NCBI RefSeq assembly: GCF_036898825.1
Contig: NZ_JARUND010000002.1
Coordinates: 2,728,001 to 2,792,000 of the forward strand
From: Streptomyces sp. B21-083
Lineage (GTDB): Bacteria; Actinomycetota; Actinomycetes; Streptomycetales; Streptomycetaceae
Reading direction: 5' to 3'
Length of the DNA: 64,000 nt
Positions 1-8,590 of this stretch are shown piece by piece. Position 1 is the first letter of the stretch; the number at the start of each line of letters is the position of its first letter. Both the position numbers and the translations under genes were made by a program. The notes beneath the pieces were generated by a model. The model was given only the letters and a program-made list of their open reading frames with translations, searched no databases and had not been told where the DNA came from.

Positions 1-111
1 CCCGACCCCGCCGTCAACTCGCTCACCGGAGCCAGAACTTGCCGCGCCCGCAGCCCCATCGGTCCCCTCGGCACCCCGACGACGTGCCCTCAACCGCTCG
101 ACGATCCCCAC
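1..111 (-). CDS. Partial hypothetical protein, eCIS cluster (3' end outside window)
   Basis: An open frame starts at a GTG 4 bases after the stop of the DUF6760 gene and stays open to the window edge, reading MGIVERLRARRRG and then an Ala/Gly/Ser-rich stretch (37 codons visible). The same strand, the tight spacing and the eCIS neighbours suggest the next gene of the injection-system operon. Too little is visible to name a family. The GTG start is a guess, because no strong ribosome-binding site is evident. Confidence 0.35.
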   Translation of the reverse strand, partial: MGIVERLRARRRGAEGTDGAAGAASSGSGERVDGGVG

Positions 112-115
112 GACC

Positions 116-274
116 TCACCCCTCTCCCGCGCCGCGCGTGACAAGGGCCGCGATCCGGTCCGTGTAACGGCGCCGGTCGCGGTGTTCGAGGTCGAGGATG
201 TCGTCCATGCTCCAGTGGAAGTGGTAGGCCACGTACGCGATCTCCTCGTACAGCCGGTCGCTCGCGTACGTCAC
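116..274 (-). CDS. DUF6760 family small eCIS protein (52 aa)
   Basis: A 52-codon frame starts at a GTG that shares GTGA with the stop of the upstream gene, which is typical translational coupling. The product begins VTYASDRLYEEIAYVAYHFH and continues with a WSMDDILDLEH segment and an Arg-rich RDRRRY patch. This is the pattern I know from the small DUF6760 proteins sitting between tube/baseplate genes of Streptomyces contractile injection systems. Its biochemical role is unknown; by position it is probably a small structural or assembly component of the tail-like particle. Confidence 0.8.
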   Translation of the reverse strand: MTYASDRLYEEIAYVAYHFHWSMDDILDLEHRDRRRYTDRIAALVTRGAGEG

Positions 275-759
275 GATTCCCCCAGGCGGCTCCCGCCGAG
301 TTCGACTTCGAACGGCTGCTCGCAGTGCGGGCAGGTCACCCCGGCGCGAGTGTGTCCCTCGGCGTTGATCTGCCGGTAGAAGTCCTGGAGGAAGGCGAGG
401 TCGGAGGCGAACATGTTCTCCACCACGCCGTCGTGCACGAGCGGCAGCGAGCCGAGCCGGGTGATGACCCGGCCGAGCAGGACCACCGACAGATACGCCG
501 GGTTCTCCTGGACGCGCATGTCCCGCAGGGGGATCAGCTCGTCCCGGGCCGTGGCCAGCCGCATCACACCGTCGCGATGCACTGTGCCGTTCTCGTCGAC
601 GTATCCGCGCGGCAGCTCGAACTCGAACTCGGTGCGCAGCCGTTGGGGAGCGGCGGCGGCAGCGACCTGTTCCGTCGCCGGTGCCGCCTCCGCCCCGGGG
701 AAAGCCGGACCGGGGTCGGCGAACGCGGCCCCGGCCGGCCTGGGAACCGTACGACGCAT
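271..759 (-). CDS. T4-type baseplate hub assembly chaperone-like protein (eCIS)
   Basis: The 162-aa product starts at an ATG overlapping the tube stop codon by one base (TAATG). After a low-complexity Ala/Pro N-terminus (about residues 1-45) comes a conserved core, FELPRGYVDENGTVHRDGVM, then a helical part (RVQENPAYLSVVLLGRVITR). It ends in a CPHC motif, of which only one CxxC half is present. The core resembles the T4 baseplate/hub assembly chaperone family found next to eCIS tube genes. Its likely job is loading or folding the tube or hub in the cytoplasm. The assignment rests on motif memory and gene order. Confidence 0.7.
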   Translation of the reverse strand: MRRTVPRPAGAAFADPGPAFPGAEAAPATEQVAAAAAPQRLRTEFEFELPRGYVDENGTVHRDGVMRLATARDELIPLRDMRVQENPAYLSVVLLGRVITRLGSLPLVHDGVVENMFASDLAFLQDFYRQINAEGHTRAGVTCPHCEQPFEVELGGSRLGES

Positions 760-1202
760 TACTCGATGACCAGTTCTTCGAACGTGATCGTGACCGTCTC
801 CTGCAGCGCGGACGCCTCGCCGGCCTTCACCGTGCTGGTGTCGATCTTGCTGCACCAGGCGTTGCGCATGTTGTAACGCTTGACCGGGTTGTTCATGTAG
901 TCCATGACCATGATCGTGGCGTTCTTGCGGGCCGTGGCCATCTGACCGGCGACCGACTCGGTGATCCACTGGTTGAAGGCCGAGGACTGGGTCATCCCGC
1001 GGACGACCGTGCAGGTGCCCGCCTTCTTCACGCCCGGCAGCTTCTTCGTGACGGGCTTGCCCTGGGCGGAGACCTGCTGGTACTCGATGACGTCCTGCTC
1101 GATGCTGAGGCCGCTGACCTCAGCGAGGTACTCGACCATCACGCCGTCGATCTGCAGGCCGAAATTGTGTGAGGTGAGGGCGTCACCCGGCTGGAGACTC
1201 AT
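759..1202 (-). CDS. eCIS inner tube protein (T4 gp19/Hcp-like)
   Basis: A 147-aa protein beginning MSLQPGDALTSHNFGLQIDG and ending ETVTITFEELVIE has the length and beta-rich pattern of T4 gp19-type tail tube proteins. Such proteins stack as hexameric rings to make the needle tube expelled on contraction. The gene lies 75 bases downstream of the sheath gene on the same strand, the usual sheath-tube module. An AAGAGAG sequence precedes the ATG. The length is normal and no damage is seen. Confidence 0.9.
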   Translation of the reverse strand: MSLQPGDALTSHNFGLQIDGVMVEYLAEVSGLSIEQDVIEYQQVSAQGKPVTKKLPGVKKAGTCTVVRGMTQSSAFNQWITESVAGQMATARKNATIMVMDYMNNPVKRYNMRNAWCSKIDTSTVKAGEASALQETVTITFEELVIE

Positions 1203-1277
1203 CTGGCTCTCTTAACTCTCTTAAATCTGGGTGTTTCATGGGGACTTGACGGTCACGCGCGAAGCCGGAGGGTGGGC

Positions 1278-2864
1278 CTACTCCTCCAGCTCGCCGCTGC
1301 CGCCCGAGAACTGGGCCAGGCGGAAGATCACGAACTCGGCGGGCTTGACCGGCGCGATACCGATCTCGCAGACGACGCGGCCGAGGTCGACCGACTCCGG
1401 CGGGTTGGTCTCCTCGTCGCACTTGACGTAGTACGCCTCCTCCGGCCGCTGGCCGAACAGGGCGCCGCTGCGCCACTCGTTGACGAGGAACGCCGAGACG
1501 TTGCGCCGGATACGGGCCCACAACTGGTGGTCGTTCGGCTCGAAGACCACCCACTGGGTGCCGATCAGGATCGACTCCTCCAGGTAGTTGAAGTAGCGGC
1601 GCACGTTGAGGTAGCGCCAGGCCGGGTCGGAGGACATCGTGCGGGCGCCCCAGACGCGGATGCCCCGGCCGGGGAAGGCCCGGATGCAGTTGACGCCGAT
1701 GGGGTTGAGGAGGTCCTGCTCACCCCGGGTGATCTGCATCTCCAGGTCCACCGCGCCGCGTACGACCTCGTTGGCGGGCGCCTTGTGCACACCGCGCTCG
1801 GAGTCGTTGCGGGCCCAGATGCCGGCGATGTGGCCGCTCGGCGGGATCATGCGGGAGTGGCCGGTGGCCGGGTCGAACGCCTTGATCCAGGGGTAGTACA
1901 GGGCCGCGTACTTGGAGTCGTAGCCCGCGGTCTCCTGGCGCCAGACACGGATCTGACGGGCGTTCAGGCCGGGCGGCGGGTCGATGACGGCGACGCGGTC
2001 GCCCATCAGCTCGCAGTGGGCGATCAGACCGAGCTGGACCGCCTTCACCTGTTCCAGGTCGATCGCGCCACGCTGGTAGGCCGCCATCAGGTCGGGCACG
2101 GCGACCATCGACACCTCGTCGACGGCCTCCAGGCCACCGAACCCGGTGCGGTCGGCGGAGTCGCCGAGGTACTCGGCCGCGCCGGCGTGCTCGCCCTCGT
2201 TCTCCACCGCCGCCGGGGTGACCGGGGTGGGGGCGGCCGGGGCGGCGAGCGCCACGGTCTGGTTGTCGGGGCGGACGAGCTGCGCGGCGGGCGCCGTCTC
2301 CTGCACGGTGATGAGCTTGGAGCGCTCCTTCACCTGGGTGACGACGTAGTTGCGGCCGCCCTTCTTGGCGGTCACGTCGAACGTCTCGACGGCCTTGTCG
2401 CCGTCCTTGACGATCAGCTTGAACCGCTCGGCCGGGCCCTCGCCCTCCGGGTCGGCGATCTCGACGTTCAGCGAGCCGCCCGCTATCGCGGTCACACTGA
2501 AGGTGCCGAGCTGCTTCGGCTCTCCGGCCGGCAGCGCGGCCCGGTCGCCCGCGCCCGCGACGGCCCTGGTCGGCGCGGTGCCTCCCGCGACGCCGCCGGA
2601 CGCACCTCCGACCCGGACGACGTACGCGGCCGAGCCGCCGTTGTTGAAGAAGCCGTAGACGCTGTGCGCGAGGTAGTAACCATCGGTGAAGTCACCGAAG
2701 GCAGCGACGTACTGCGTCCAGTTGGTCACCAGTGTCGGCTCGTTCAGCGGGCCGGTCGGCGCGAGTCCGACGAAGGCCGCGACCGAGGTGCCCACTCCCT
2801 CGATCGGACGTGAGCCGCTGGCCACCTCCTCGACGTATACGCCGGGCGACAGGTAGGACGGCAT
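1278..2864 (-). CDS. eCIS contractile sheath protein
   Basis: The 528-aa product begins MPSYLSPGVYVEEVASGSRP, the hallmark N-terminus of phage tail sheath proteins. Its C-terminal third contains the conserved NPIGVNCIRAFPGRGIRVWGA segment and ends with the sheath C-terminal domain (CDEETNPPESVDLGRVVCEI). I chose the ATG at 2864 because GAGGAG sits 8 bases upstream. The sheath polymerises around the tube and contracts to drive it forward. The residue 100-220 region (Gly/Ala-rich, KxGD, Asn/Val strands) is a variable surface insertion domain. Lys/Gly/Ala content is like that of other Streptomyces sheaths. Confidence 0.93.
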   Translation of the reverse strand: MPSYLSPGVYVEEVASGSRPIEGVGTSVAAFVGLAPTGPLNEPTLVTNWTQYVAAFGDFTDGYYLAHSVYGFFNNGGSAAYVVRVGGASGGVAGGTAPTRAVAGAGDRAALPAGEPKQLGTFSVTAIAGGSLNVEIADPEGEGPAERFKLIVKDGDKAVETFDVTAKKGGRNYVVTQVKERSKLITVQETAPAAQLVRPDNQTVALAAPAAPTPVTPAAVENEGEHAGAAEYLGDSADRTGFGGLEAVDEVSMVAVPDLMAAYQRGAIDLEQVKAVQLGLIAHCELMGDRVAVIDPPPGLNARQIRVWRQETAGYDSKYAALYYPWIKAFDPATGHSRMIPPSGHIAGIWARNDSERGVHKAPANEVVRGAVDLEMQITRGEQDLLNPIGVNCIRAFPGRGIRVWGARTMSSDPAWRYLNVRRYFNYLEESILIGTQWVVFEPNDHQLWARIRRNVSAFLVNEWRSGALFGQRPEEAYYVKCDEETNPPESVDLGRVVCEIGIAPVKPAEFVIFRLAQFSGGSGELEE

Positions 2865-3200
2865 GCTCTGATCTCCTCGGGGTACGAGACAGGACACCTC
2901 TCACCCTCACGCGCGCGTCCCGTCCGACGGAACGGCCTGCGGTACCTGGTGAGGGGCAACTCCCGTGCCCGCAAGGGCAGCCCAGGAGGGCCTGCGGCCC
3001 CGGACCCCGTCCGCGCTGCCCGTACGTCTGCCCCTTCGGCTCTCCCTCCAACCGGCCCGCACCGGTAAGGCTGGGGGGCCGACCGAACCGGACCCGACGG
3101 GATCCGACCCAACTGGCCCGAACCGGCCCGGAGCCGGCCCGGAACCGGACCGGTCGGGGAGCGCGGACGCCGCGGCCCAGATCACCTACACACCCGGGAA
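2865..3200. promoter_or_regulatory. Divergent promoter region with CCGG-rich repeats
   Basis: This 336-base gap separates the sheath operon (minus) from the CisA-like gene (plus), so it must hold both promoters. Around 3115-3157 it contains near-repeats of about 11 bases built on GGCCCGGAACC (GGCCCGAACC, GGCCCGGAGCC, GGCCCGGAACC, GGACCGG). These could be a binding site for a dimeric regulator, or simple GC slippage. I could not place a convincing -10/-35 pair and see no credible gene. Confidence 0.4.
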
Positions 3201-4649
3201 GTGAACAACCCAGTGAGCCTTTGGACTTCCCTGGAGCCCGCCTCCGCGACCGTCGACCCCGGCGGCAGCACGACCGTCCGACTGCGCCTGCGCAACACCG
3301 GTGACGTCGTCGACGAGTACCGCTTCGAGCCGGTCGGCCCCATCGCCCCCTGGACCCGGGTGGAACCGCAGACGGTCCGCCTCTACCCGGGTACGACGGG
3401 CACGGTGGACCTGACCTTCGCCCCGCCCCGCACCCCGGACGCGACGGCCGGCCCGAACCCGTACGCCATCCGCATCACGCCCACCGAGCACCCGGAGGCG
3501 ACCACCGTCCCCGAGGGCAACCTGACGATCACCCCCTTCTCGGAGGTACGGGCCGAACTCGTCCCGCCGACCGTGAAGGGCCGCTTCCGGGGGCGGCCCA
3601 AGCTGGCCGTCGACAACCTGGGCAACACCAAGCTCACCGCGTCCATCAGCGGCAGCGACAACGGCGACAACCTCTCCTACGACATCCACCCCGGCAGCGT
3701 CCAAGTCGCGCCGGGACGCGCGGTGTTCGTCGACGCGCGCCTCAAGCCGCGCCAGATCATCTGGTTCGGCAGCAAGGAAGAGCGGCCGTTCAAGCTCGCC
3801 GTGCAACGCTCGGGCGCCGTACCGATCGACGTCGACGGCACCTACGTACAACGCGGCTTCCTGCCCCGCTGGCTCGCCACCTTCCTCGGTGTCTTCCTGG
3901 CCCTCGCCATCACCTTCCTCATGCTCTGGATCTCCTACCGGCCCCAAGTCAGCACCAGGGCCAAGGAGTTCACGGAGACCGGCGCGGTCAGCACCCTTGC
4001 GCCGCCCACTCCCACAGCTGTGGCGACGACCCCGCCCGCCGCGCCTGTCCAGGAGCCCGCCCAGGACCCCGTCGTGGTCCCGCCGCCGGTGGCGGCGACG
4101 ACCAAGGCAGCGGGAGGCGGCGGCGGAGGCGGTAATGGCAATGGTGGGGGCGGTGGCGCGCCGAAGAAGGAGACGAAGCCGCCGGTGGTGACCGCCGCCG
4201 TGGCGGTGTCGCGGCTGGCGGCGCGCAGCACCGGCCGGCACATCTGCTACCGCGCCTACGTGGCCGACCAGGGCTGGCAGGAGCCGGTGTGCGACGGCGC
4301 CGAGGCGGGCACCGTCGGCAAGGGCCTGCCGATCAAGGCGCTCAACATCGCGACGTCCGGCACCAAGGGGAACAAGGGCAGCGGCGCCTTCAAGTTCAAG
4401 ATCTGGAAGGACACGAAATGGACGGAAGTTGCGGACGGGGTGGACAACTACCTCGGCAGCACCAAGGAGTCGGACGAGCCTCTGCAGGGCCTCACCATCC
4501 AGGTCTTCGACGGCAGCATCTGCGGTAACCCCCATGTACAGGACGCCGGTTGGCTGGGCGTGGTCTGCACCGACCCCGGCGGCTGGAAGTACATCGGGAG
4601 TCGTGTGGAGGACCACAAGCAGTTGGAGGCGGTCCGCCTCACCGTGTGA
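3201..4649 (+). CDS. CisA-like membrane-anchored eCIS-associated protein
   Basis: A 482-aa protein in three parts. Residues 1-220 form beta-sandwich modules starting SLWTSLEPASATVDPGGSTT with an RVEPQTVRLYPGTTG repeat-like strand pattern. Residues about 223-247 form a single transmembrane helix (WLATFLGVFLALAITFLMLW). A Pro/Gly-rich linker with a long Gly run leads to a C-terminal domain from about residue 335 with several Cys. This layout matches the conserved 'hydrolytic protein' of Streptomyces injection clusters, described as CisA, a membrane protein needed for CIS-linked cell death. That function is known from family reports and is not visible here. A second GTG at 3213 is an equally plausible start. 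Confidence 0.75.
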   Translation: MNNPVSLWTSLEPASATVDPGGSTTVRLRLRNTGDVVDEYRFEPVGPIAPWTRVEPQTVRLYPGTTGTVDLTFAPPRTPDATAGPNPYAIRITPTEHPEATTVPEGNLTITPFSEVRAELVPPTVKGRFRGRPKLAVDNLGNTKLTASISGSDNGDNLSYDIHPGSVQVAPGRAVFVDARLKPRQIIWFGSKEERPFKLAVQRSGAVPIDVDGTYVQRGFLPRWLATFLGVFLALAITFLMLWISYRPQVSTRAKEFTETGAVSTLAPPTPTAVATTPPAAPVQEPAQDPVVVPPPVAATTKAAGGGGGGGNGNGGGGGAPKKETKPPVVTAAVAVSRLAARSTGRHICYRAYVADQGWQEPVCDGAEAGTVGKGLPIKALNIATSGTKGNKGSGAFKFKIWKDTKWTEVADGVDNYLGSTKESDEPLQGLTIQVFDGSICGNPHVQDAGWLGVVCTDPGGWKYIGSRVEDHKQLEAVRLTV

Positions 4650-4691
4650 GCCCGGCCCCGCGACATCGACGGTGTCCGGACGAGGGCCCGG

Positions 4692-6806
4692 CTACCAGGC
4701 ACCCTCGCCCGGCACCAGTCGCCCGGCCTTCCTGTACTCCCGTTCGGCGCCTTCCAGCAGGTCCGCCGTCGTGACCGGTTCACCGCGTCCGGCGGCGGAG
4801 TAGGCGGCCGTGACGACGGCGCTGCGGATCGAGCCACCGGCCAGTTCGAAGGCGTCGGCGACCCGCGCCGGGTCGGTGTCGGGGGCGCGGGGCACCCGGG
4901 CGAGGCTGTGCCGCCACAGGGCGAGGCGCTGACCGGCGTCCGGGAACGGGAAGTCGACCACCAGGTCCAGCCGGCGTGTGAACGCCTCGTCGATGTTGGC
5001 GCGCAGGTTGGTGGTGAGCAGTGCGATACCGTCGAAGGACTCCAGCCGCTGGAGCAGATAAGCGCTCTCCATGTTGGCGTACTTGTCGTGCGCGTCCTTG
5101 ACCTCGGAACGCTTCCCGAAGACGGCGTCGGCCTCGTCGAAGAGGAGCACGGCGTCGGTACGGTCGGCCTCGCTGAAGATCCGTTCGAGGTTCTTCGCCG
5201 TCTCGCCCACGTACTTGTCGACGACGGACGACAGCTGAACCACATAGAGATCCAGGCCCAGTTCGGCGGCGACGACCTCGGCGGACAGCGTCTTTCCGGT
5301 TCCGGACTCCCCCGCGAACAGCCCGAGCACCCCCCGGCCCCGGCCGCCACCCGCGCTGAGCCGCCAGTCGCCGAGCACCTGGCCGCGGTGGCGGGCCCGC
5401 AGGGCGAGTTCGCGGAGCTGGGCGAGCGGCTTGCCGGGGAGGACGAGGTCCTCCCAGCCGACGTCGGGCCGAATGCGCCGGGCATGCCGTTCGAGCCCGG
5501 ACGCCGACTGCTGGCGGGCGGCCAGCCGCAGATGGTCGGCGGTGAGCGGGGTCCCGTCGAAGTCGGCGAGGCGCTGGGCGGCGCGGGCGGCCCGCACGAT
5601 GCGGTCGGCGCCGAGACGGTACGGGGCGACGGTGGCCGCCAGCTCGAATCCCAGGTCCAGATCATCGGGGTGGTCCGGGCTGCGGCGCAGCGCGTCTCCC
5701 CAGACGTCCAGCTGTCCCGCGCCCTGCCGGGGTGCCTCCAGCACCAGCGGATCGTCCTCGGACCAGTGCGGGTCGTACGGGCCGGACCCGGTGAGCAGCA
5801 CGGGTACGTCCGACACGTTCGGCCCGGTCAACGCCCTGACGAGTCCGGCTGGTTGCTCGGGCAGGGGCGACACGACGACGACCCGGCCGCTGAGCCGCGC
5901 CTCGCGCAGAAGGTCGGGGAGCAGGTCCTCGGGCCCGGAGAAGTGCAGCGCGTCGAGTCCGGCAGTGTGCAGGGCAGCCGTGACGCAGGCCAGCCCGTCA
6001 CCCTCGCGATGTTCGCGCAGGTAGACGGTGGGTGGTCGCGGATCACCGGGGGCCTTGGCGGTGAGCAGCGCGGCCAGTCTGTCGGCGCACTCCGTCGCGA
6101 ACGACGAAGACGGGGACGGGGAGGAGGACGAGGACTGGGACTGGGACGAGGCGTGCGGGGTTCTGGGCGCGAGGGGGCGTATGTGGCCGGCGAGGGCGGC
6201 GTCCGGGGTGTCGTCGCCGAGAAGGTGGGCGATGACCCGGTCGGGAACGCTCAACTGACGGCTGAGAAAGGGGCGTTCGGATTCCTCGACGGTCAGGAGG
6301 CCGAGCGCGGTCAGGGGCGCCGAGGGGTGGAAGCGGGCCCTGGCGGCCGGTTCGTGCACGGGGAGGCCGCAGAGGTCGAGAACGAGGCCGGTGGTGGCCC
6401 GGCGGCGGCCGACGTCGTCGTTGAGATAGCCGTAGAGGGGCTCGAAGGAACGGTCGAGGTCGGGGGCGAGAGCGGCGAGGAGGATGTGGACGTCCAGGGC
6501 GACGAGGCCGAGGCGGCCGGCGAGACGCGCCATCGGGTCGTCGCCGTCGACCACGGGTGAGGTTCCGGGCGAGACGCCGGACGGCCCCTCGGCGGAGTCC
6601 TGCGGCTCCTGGGATCCGGGCCGCAGGAGCAGGTGCCGTACCGCCTCCTCGGTCAGGTACAGCCCGCGCAGCGGATCGTCGGCCGTCGGGTCGTCGGCGC
6701 TGCGCGTCTCGACCAACCGCGCTGCCCGGGCCCGAAGTTGGGAGAGGCGGTCGAGAAGCCCGGAGGTCACGGAGGCGTGAAGGGTTTCAGAGGTTTCAGG
6801 GGTCAC
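4692..6806 (-). CDS. eCIS-associated AAA+ ATPase
   Basis: A 704-aa protein with an N-terminal helical half (residues 1-450, including an Asp/Ser-rich segment near 225-250) and a C-terminal AAA+ module. Walker A is GESGTGKT at about residue 498. Walker B is LLFDEADAVFG near 550, followed by a sensor/Arg-finger region (TTNLRANIDEAFTRRLD). This is the eCIS ATPase found in nearly all such clusters and thought to act in particle assembly or disassembly in the cytoplasm. Its ATG overlaps the stop of the DUF4255 gene by 4 bases. It converges with the CisA-like gene, leaving a 42-base gap. Confidence 0.9.
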   Translation of the reverse strand: MTPETSETLHASVTSGLLDRLSQLRARAARLVETRSADDPTADDPLRGLYLTEEAVRHLLLRPGSQEPQDSAEGPSGVSPGTSPVVDGDDPMARLAGRLGLVALDVHILLAALAPDLDRSFEPLYGYLNDDVGRRRATTGLVLDLCGLPVHEPAARARFHPSAPLTALGLLTVEESERPFLSRQLSVPDRVIAHLLGDDTPDAALAGHIRPLAPRTPHASSQSQSSSSSPSPSSSFATECADRLAALLTAKAPGDPRPPTVYLREHREGDGLACVTAALHTAGLDALHFSGPEDLLPDLLREARLSGRVVVVSPLPEQPAGLVRALTGPNVSDVPVLLTGSGPYDPHWSEDDPLVLEAPRQGAGQLDVWGDALRRSPDHPDDLDLGFELAATVAPYRLGADRIVRAARAAQRLADFDGTPLTADHLRLAARQQSASGLERHARRIRPDVGWEDLVLPGKPLAQLRELALRARHRGQVLGDWRLSAGGGRGRGVLGLFAGESGTGKTLSAEVVAAELGLDLYVVQLSSVVDKYVGETAKNLERIFSEADRTDAVLLFDEADAVFGKRSEVKDAHDKYANMESAYLLQRLESFDGIALLTTNLRANIDEAFTRRLDLVVDFPFPDAGQRLALWRHSLARVPRAPDTDPARVADAFELAGGSIRSAVVTAAYSAAGRGEPVTTADLLEGAEREYRKAGRLVPGEGAW

Positions 6807-7477
6807 GGAGTACGCGCCCCCGTCTGCCCCGGCTGCCGCCCTGCACGTCCGTTCTCCAAGTGCCTTGGTTGATGGGCCCGTTCAGGGGAGTCCTCCAGCG
6901 AGCCGTCGATCGCGCGGACGCGGACGGCGGCGCCCTCCGTGACCGGGGGTCCGGCGTCGTACTCGGGGAAGGCCGGGAAGGGGGCCGTGACCACGAGGTC
7001 GAGGGACGGCTTGAGTTCACCGCCGAGAGCGGACCAGATCTCGGCCAGGGAACGGGACTCCGTGTGGGTACCCGACACCGAGAGCGGGACGGAGAGGCCC
7101 AACTCGCGCAAGGGACCCGGGAGTTCATCGGGCGGGAGCAGCTCGCGCGGCAACAGGGTGATCAACGCGGCCGACAGGATGCGGTGTTCGTCCTGGGGTT
7201 GCTTGGTCCAGGCGGTGACGAGGTAGGACAGCCTGAACCAGCGGGGCGGCTGTCGGCGCCGGACGATCACGTCACGCTCGTCACGGATGGAGACGGTGCC
7301 GCGCTGGCGGCGGGCGGTGTCCTCACGGATGTCGTACAAGTAGGCGTTGATCGCGGGGCCGTTGCGGCGTGCGGCCCAGTCGCGGGTCGGCGCGTCGAAG
7401 AAGACGTCGATGCCCGATCCGGCGAGGGCGCCCCCACCGAGCAGCCCCTTGAGGACCTCGTCCACCTCGTGGATCAC
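6803..7477 (-). CDS. DUF4255 family eCIS protein
   Basis: The core starts VIHEVDEVLKGLLGGGA and contains DVFFDAPTRDWAARRNGPAI and a YLYDIREDTARRQRG segment, the pattern of DUF4255 proteins. These occur in eCIS and R-type tail clusters and may be tail-terminator or cap proteins. I chose the GTG at 7477 because GGGAG lies 8 bases upstream and the family normally begins MIHEVD. The frame stays open upstream to 7642, so a longer form of 279 aa cannot be excluded. The 3' end is coupled to the ATPase start. Residues after about 205 (ERAHQPRHLENG) are an unstructured tail. Confidence 0.8.
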   Translation of the reverse strand: MIHEVDEVLKGLLGGGALAGSGIDVFFDAPTRDWAARRNGPAINAYLYDIREDTARRQRGTVSIRDERDVIVRRRQPPRWFRLSYLVTAWTKQPQDEHRILSAALITLLPRELLPPDELPGPLRELGLSVPLSVSGTHTESRSLAEIWSALGGELKPSLDLVVTAPFPAFPEYDAGPPVTEGAAVRVRAIDGSLEDSPERAHQPRHLENGRAGRQPGQTGARTP

Positions 7478-7703
7478 TGTCGCGCTCCCGCCGCCCTGCC
7501 GTACCGCGCTGCCCTGCCGTGCCGTAACGCCCTGCCCCGCAGCCCTGCTTGCCGTAGGCGCGTGCCGTCTCCGGTCACCGGAGACGCGCGTTCCCGTACT
7601 CACGGCCATCGTGCCGTCATGGGCGCCCGTCCGCGCAGGCACGCAAGGGACGGATCACGGGCATGAGTTGGTGTCCGCGCGCCGCCTCCGATTGCCCGTT
7701 CGA

Positions 7704-8411
7704 TCAGATGTAGCCTTCGCGCAAGGCATAGGCCACGGCATGCGCCCGGTTGCGCAGATGCAGCCGTGTGGTGAGTCCATGCATCACGTTCTTGACTGTG
7801 CGCTCGGAGTAGGACAGCTTGCTGGCGATCTCCCCGGTGTCGAGCCCCTCGGCGACGAGGCGCAGGACATCGACCTCGCGCGGCGCGAGGCCCGAGGTGG
7901 GGGCACCGGGCTGGCCGGCCGCCGTGCGGTGCAGTGTGCCCACCTGGCTGATGAGCCGGCCGAGCAGGTCGGAGGGCAGGTCGCCGTCACCCCGGGCGGC
8001 AGCGAGTACGGCCTGCGCCAGCCGGTGTCCGGTGGCCTCATGGCGCCAGACGATGGCTCCGACACCGCACTCGATGACGTCGAGGAGTTCGTTCTCGCGC
8101 AGCATGCCCACCACGAGGACGGCCTTGGCGCCCTCGCTGCGGACGAGTCGGCGCAGCCGCGACAGCGTCGCGTCGTCGAGGGTCTCACTGACCAGCAGGG
8201 CAACGACGCCGGGTCCGCTGTCGGCCTCCTCCCGGAGTTCGACCACCGGGTGCTGTCGCAGCTGGCTGACCGCGCCGGCGCGGGAGATCGGGTCGGCCGC
8301 GTGCACGGCGACGGGTACGCGGCGCCCGGGTTCGGACGACGGTCCAGTACTGGCCCTCGTGCCGGCCCCGGCCCCCGTGCCGGGGACTGTGGTGCGGAGT
8401 GTGGTGCGCAA
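7704..8411 (-). CDS. LuxR-type response regulator-like transcription factor
   Basis: The product (235 aa from a TTG preceded by GGGGG) has a degenerate receiver-like N-terminal domain (RVPVAVHAADPISRAGAVSQ). Its C-terminal LuxR helix-turn-helix covers LAPREVDVLRLVAEGLDTG and ERTVKNVMHGLTTRLHLRNR. The receiver has no obvious phospho-acceptor Asp in a TDxxMP setting, so control may not be by phosphorylation. It lies next to the injection cluster and is divergent from the large LAL regulator, so I infer it regulates the cluster. The start is uncertain, with internal GTG starts available. Confidence 0.75.
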   Translation of the reverse strand: MRTTLRTTVPGTGAGAGTRASTGPSSEPGRRVPVAVHAADPISRAGAVSQLRQHPVVELREEADSGPGVVALLVSETLDDATLSRLRRLVRSEGAKAVLVVGMLRENELLDVIECGVGAIVWRHEATGHRLAQAVLAAARGDGDLPSDLLGRLISQVGTLHRTAAGQPGAPTSGLAPREVDVLRLVAEGLDTGEIASKLSYSERTVKNVMHGLTTRLHLRNRAHAVAYALREGYI

Positions 8412-8590
8412 GAACTGCCCCCAGGGTCAGATGCCGCCACCTTCGAGGGGTCGGTGGCAGACGTGCACAGTCCACACTTCTGTGGCGGATGGGGCACGCA
8501 CAATCGTGGACCACCACGAGAGACACCACGAGATCGGCCACCAGTTCGACCACGAGACCGGCCAGTACCTACCCGAGACAGGAGGCAGGC

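Noticed and set aside
3186..4616. Long minus-strand frame opposite the CisA-like gene
   Set aside because: It is an antisense shadow: Arg/Gly-rich, no domain, no ribosome-binding site. High GC content produces such frames opposite most real genes here.
1..8411. Prophage rather than injection system
   Set aside because: There is no head, portal, terminase or integrase gene. AAA+ ATPase, DUF4255, DUF6760 and the CisA-like protein are eCIS markers.
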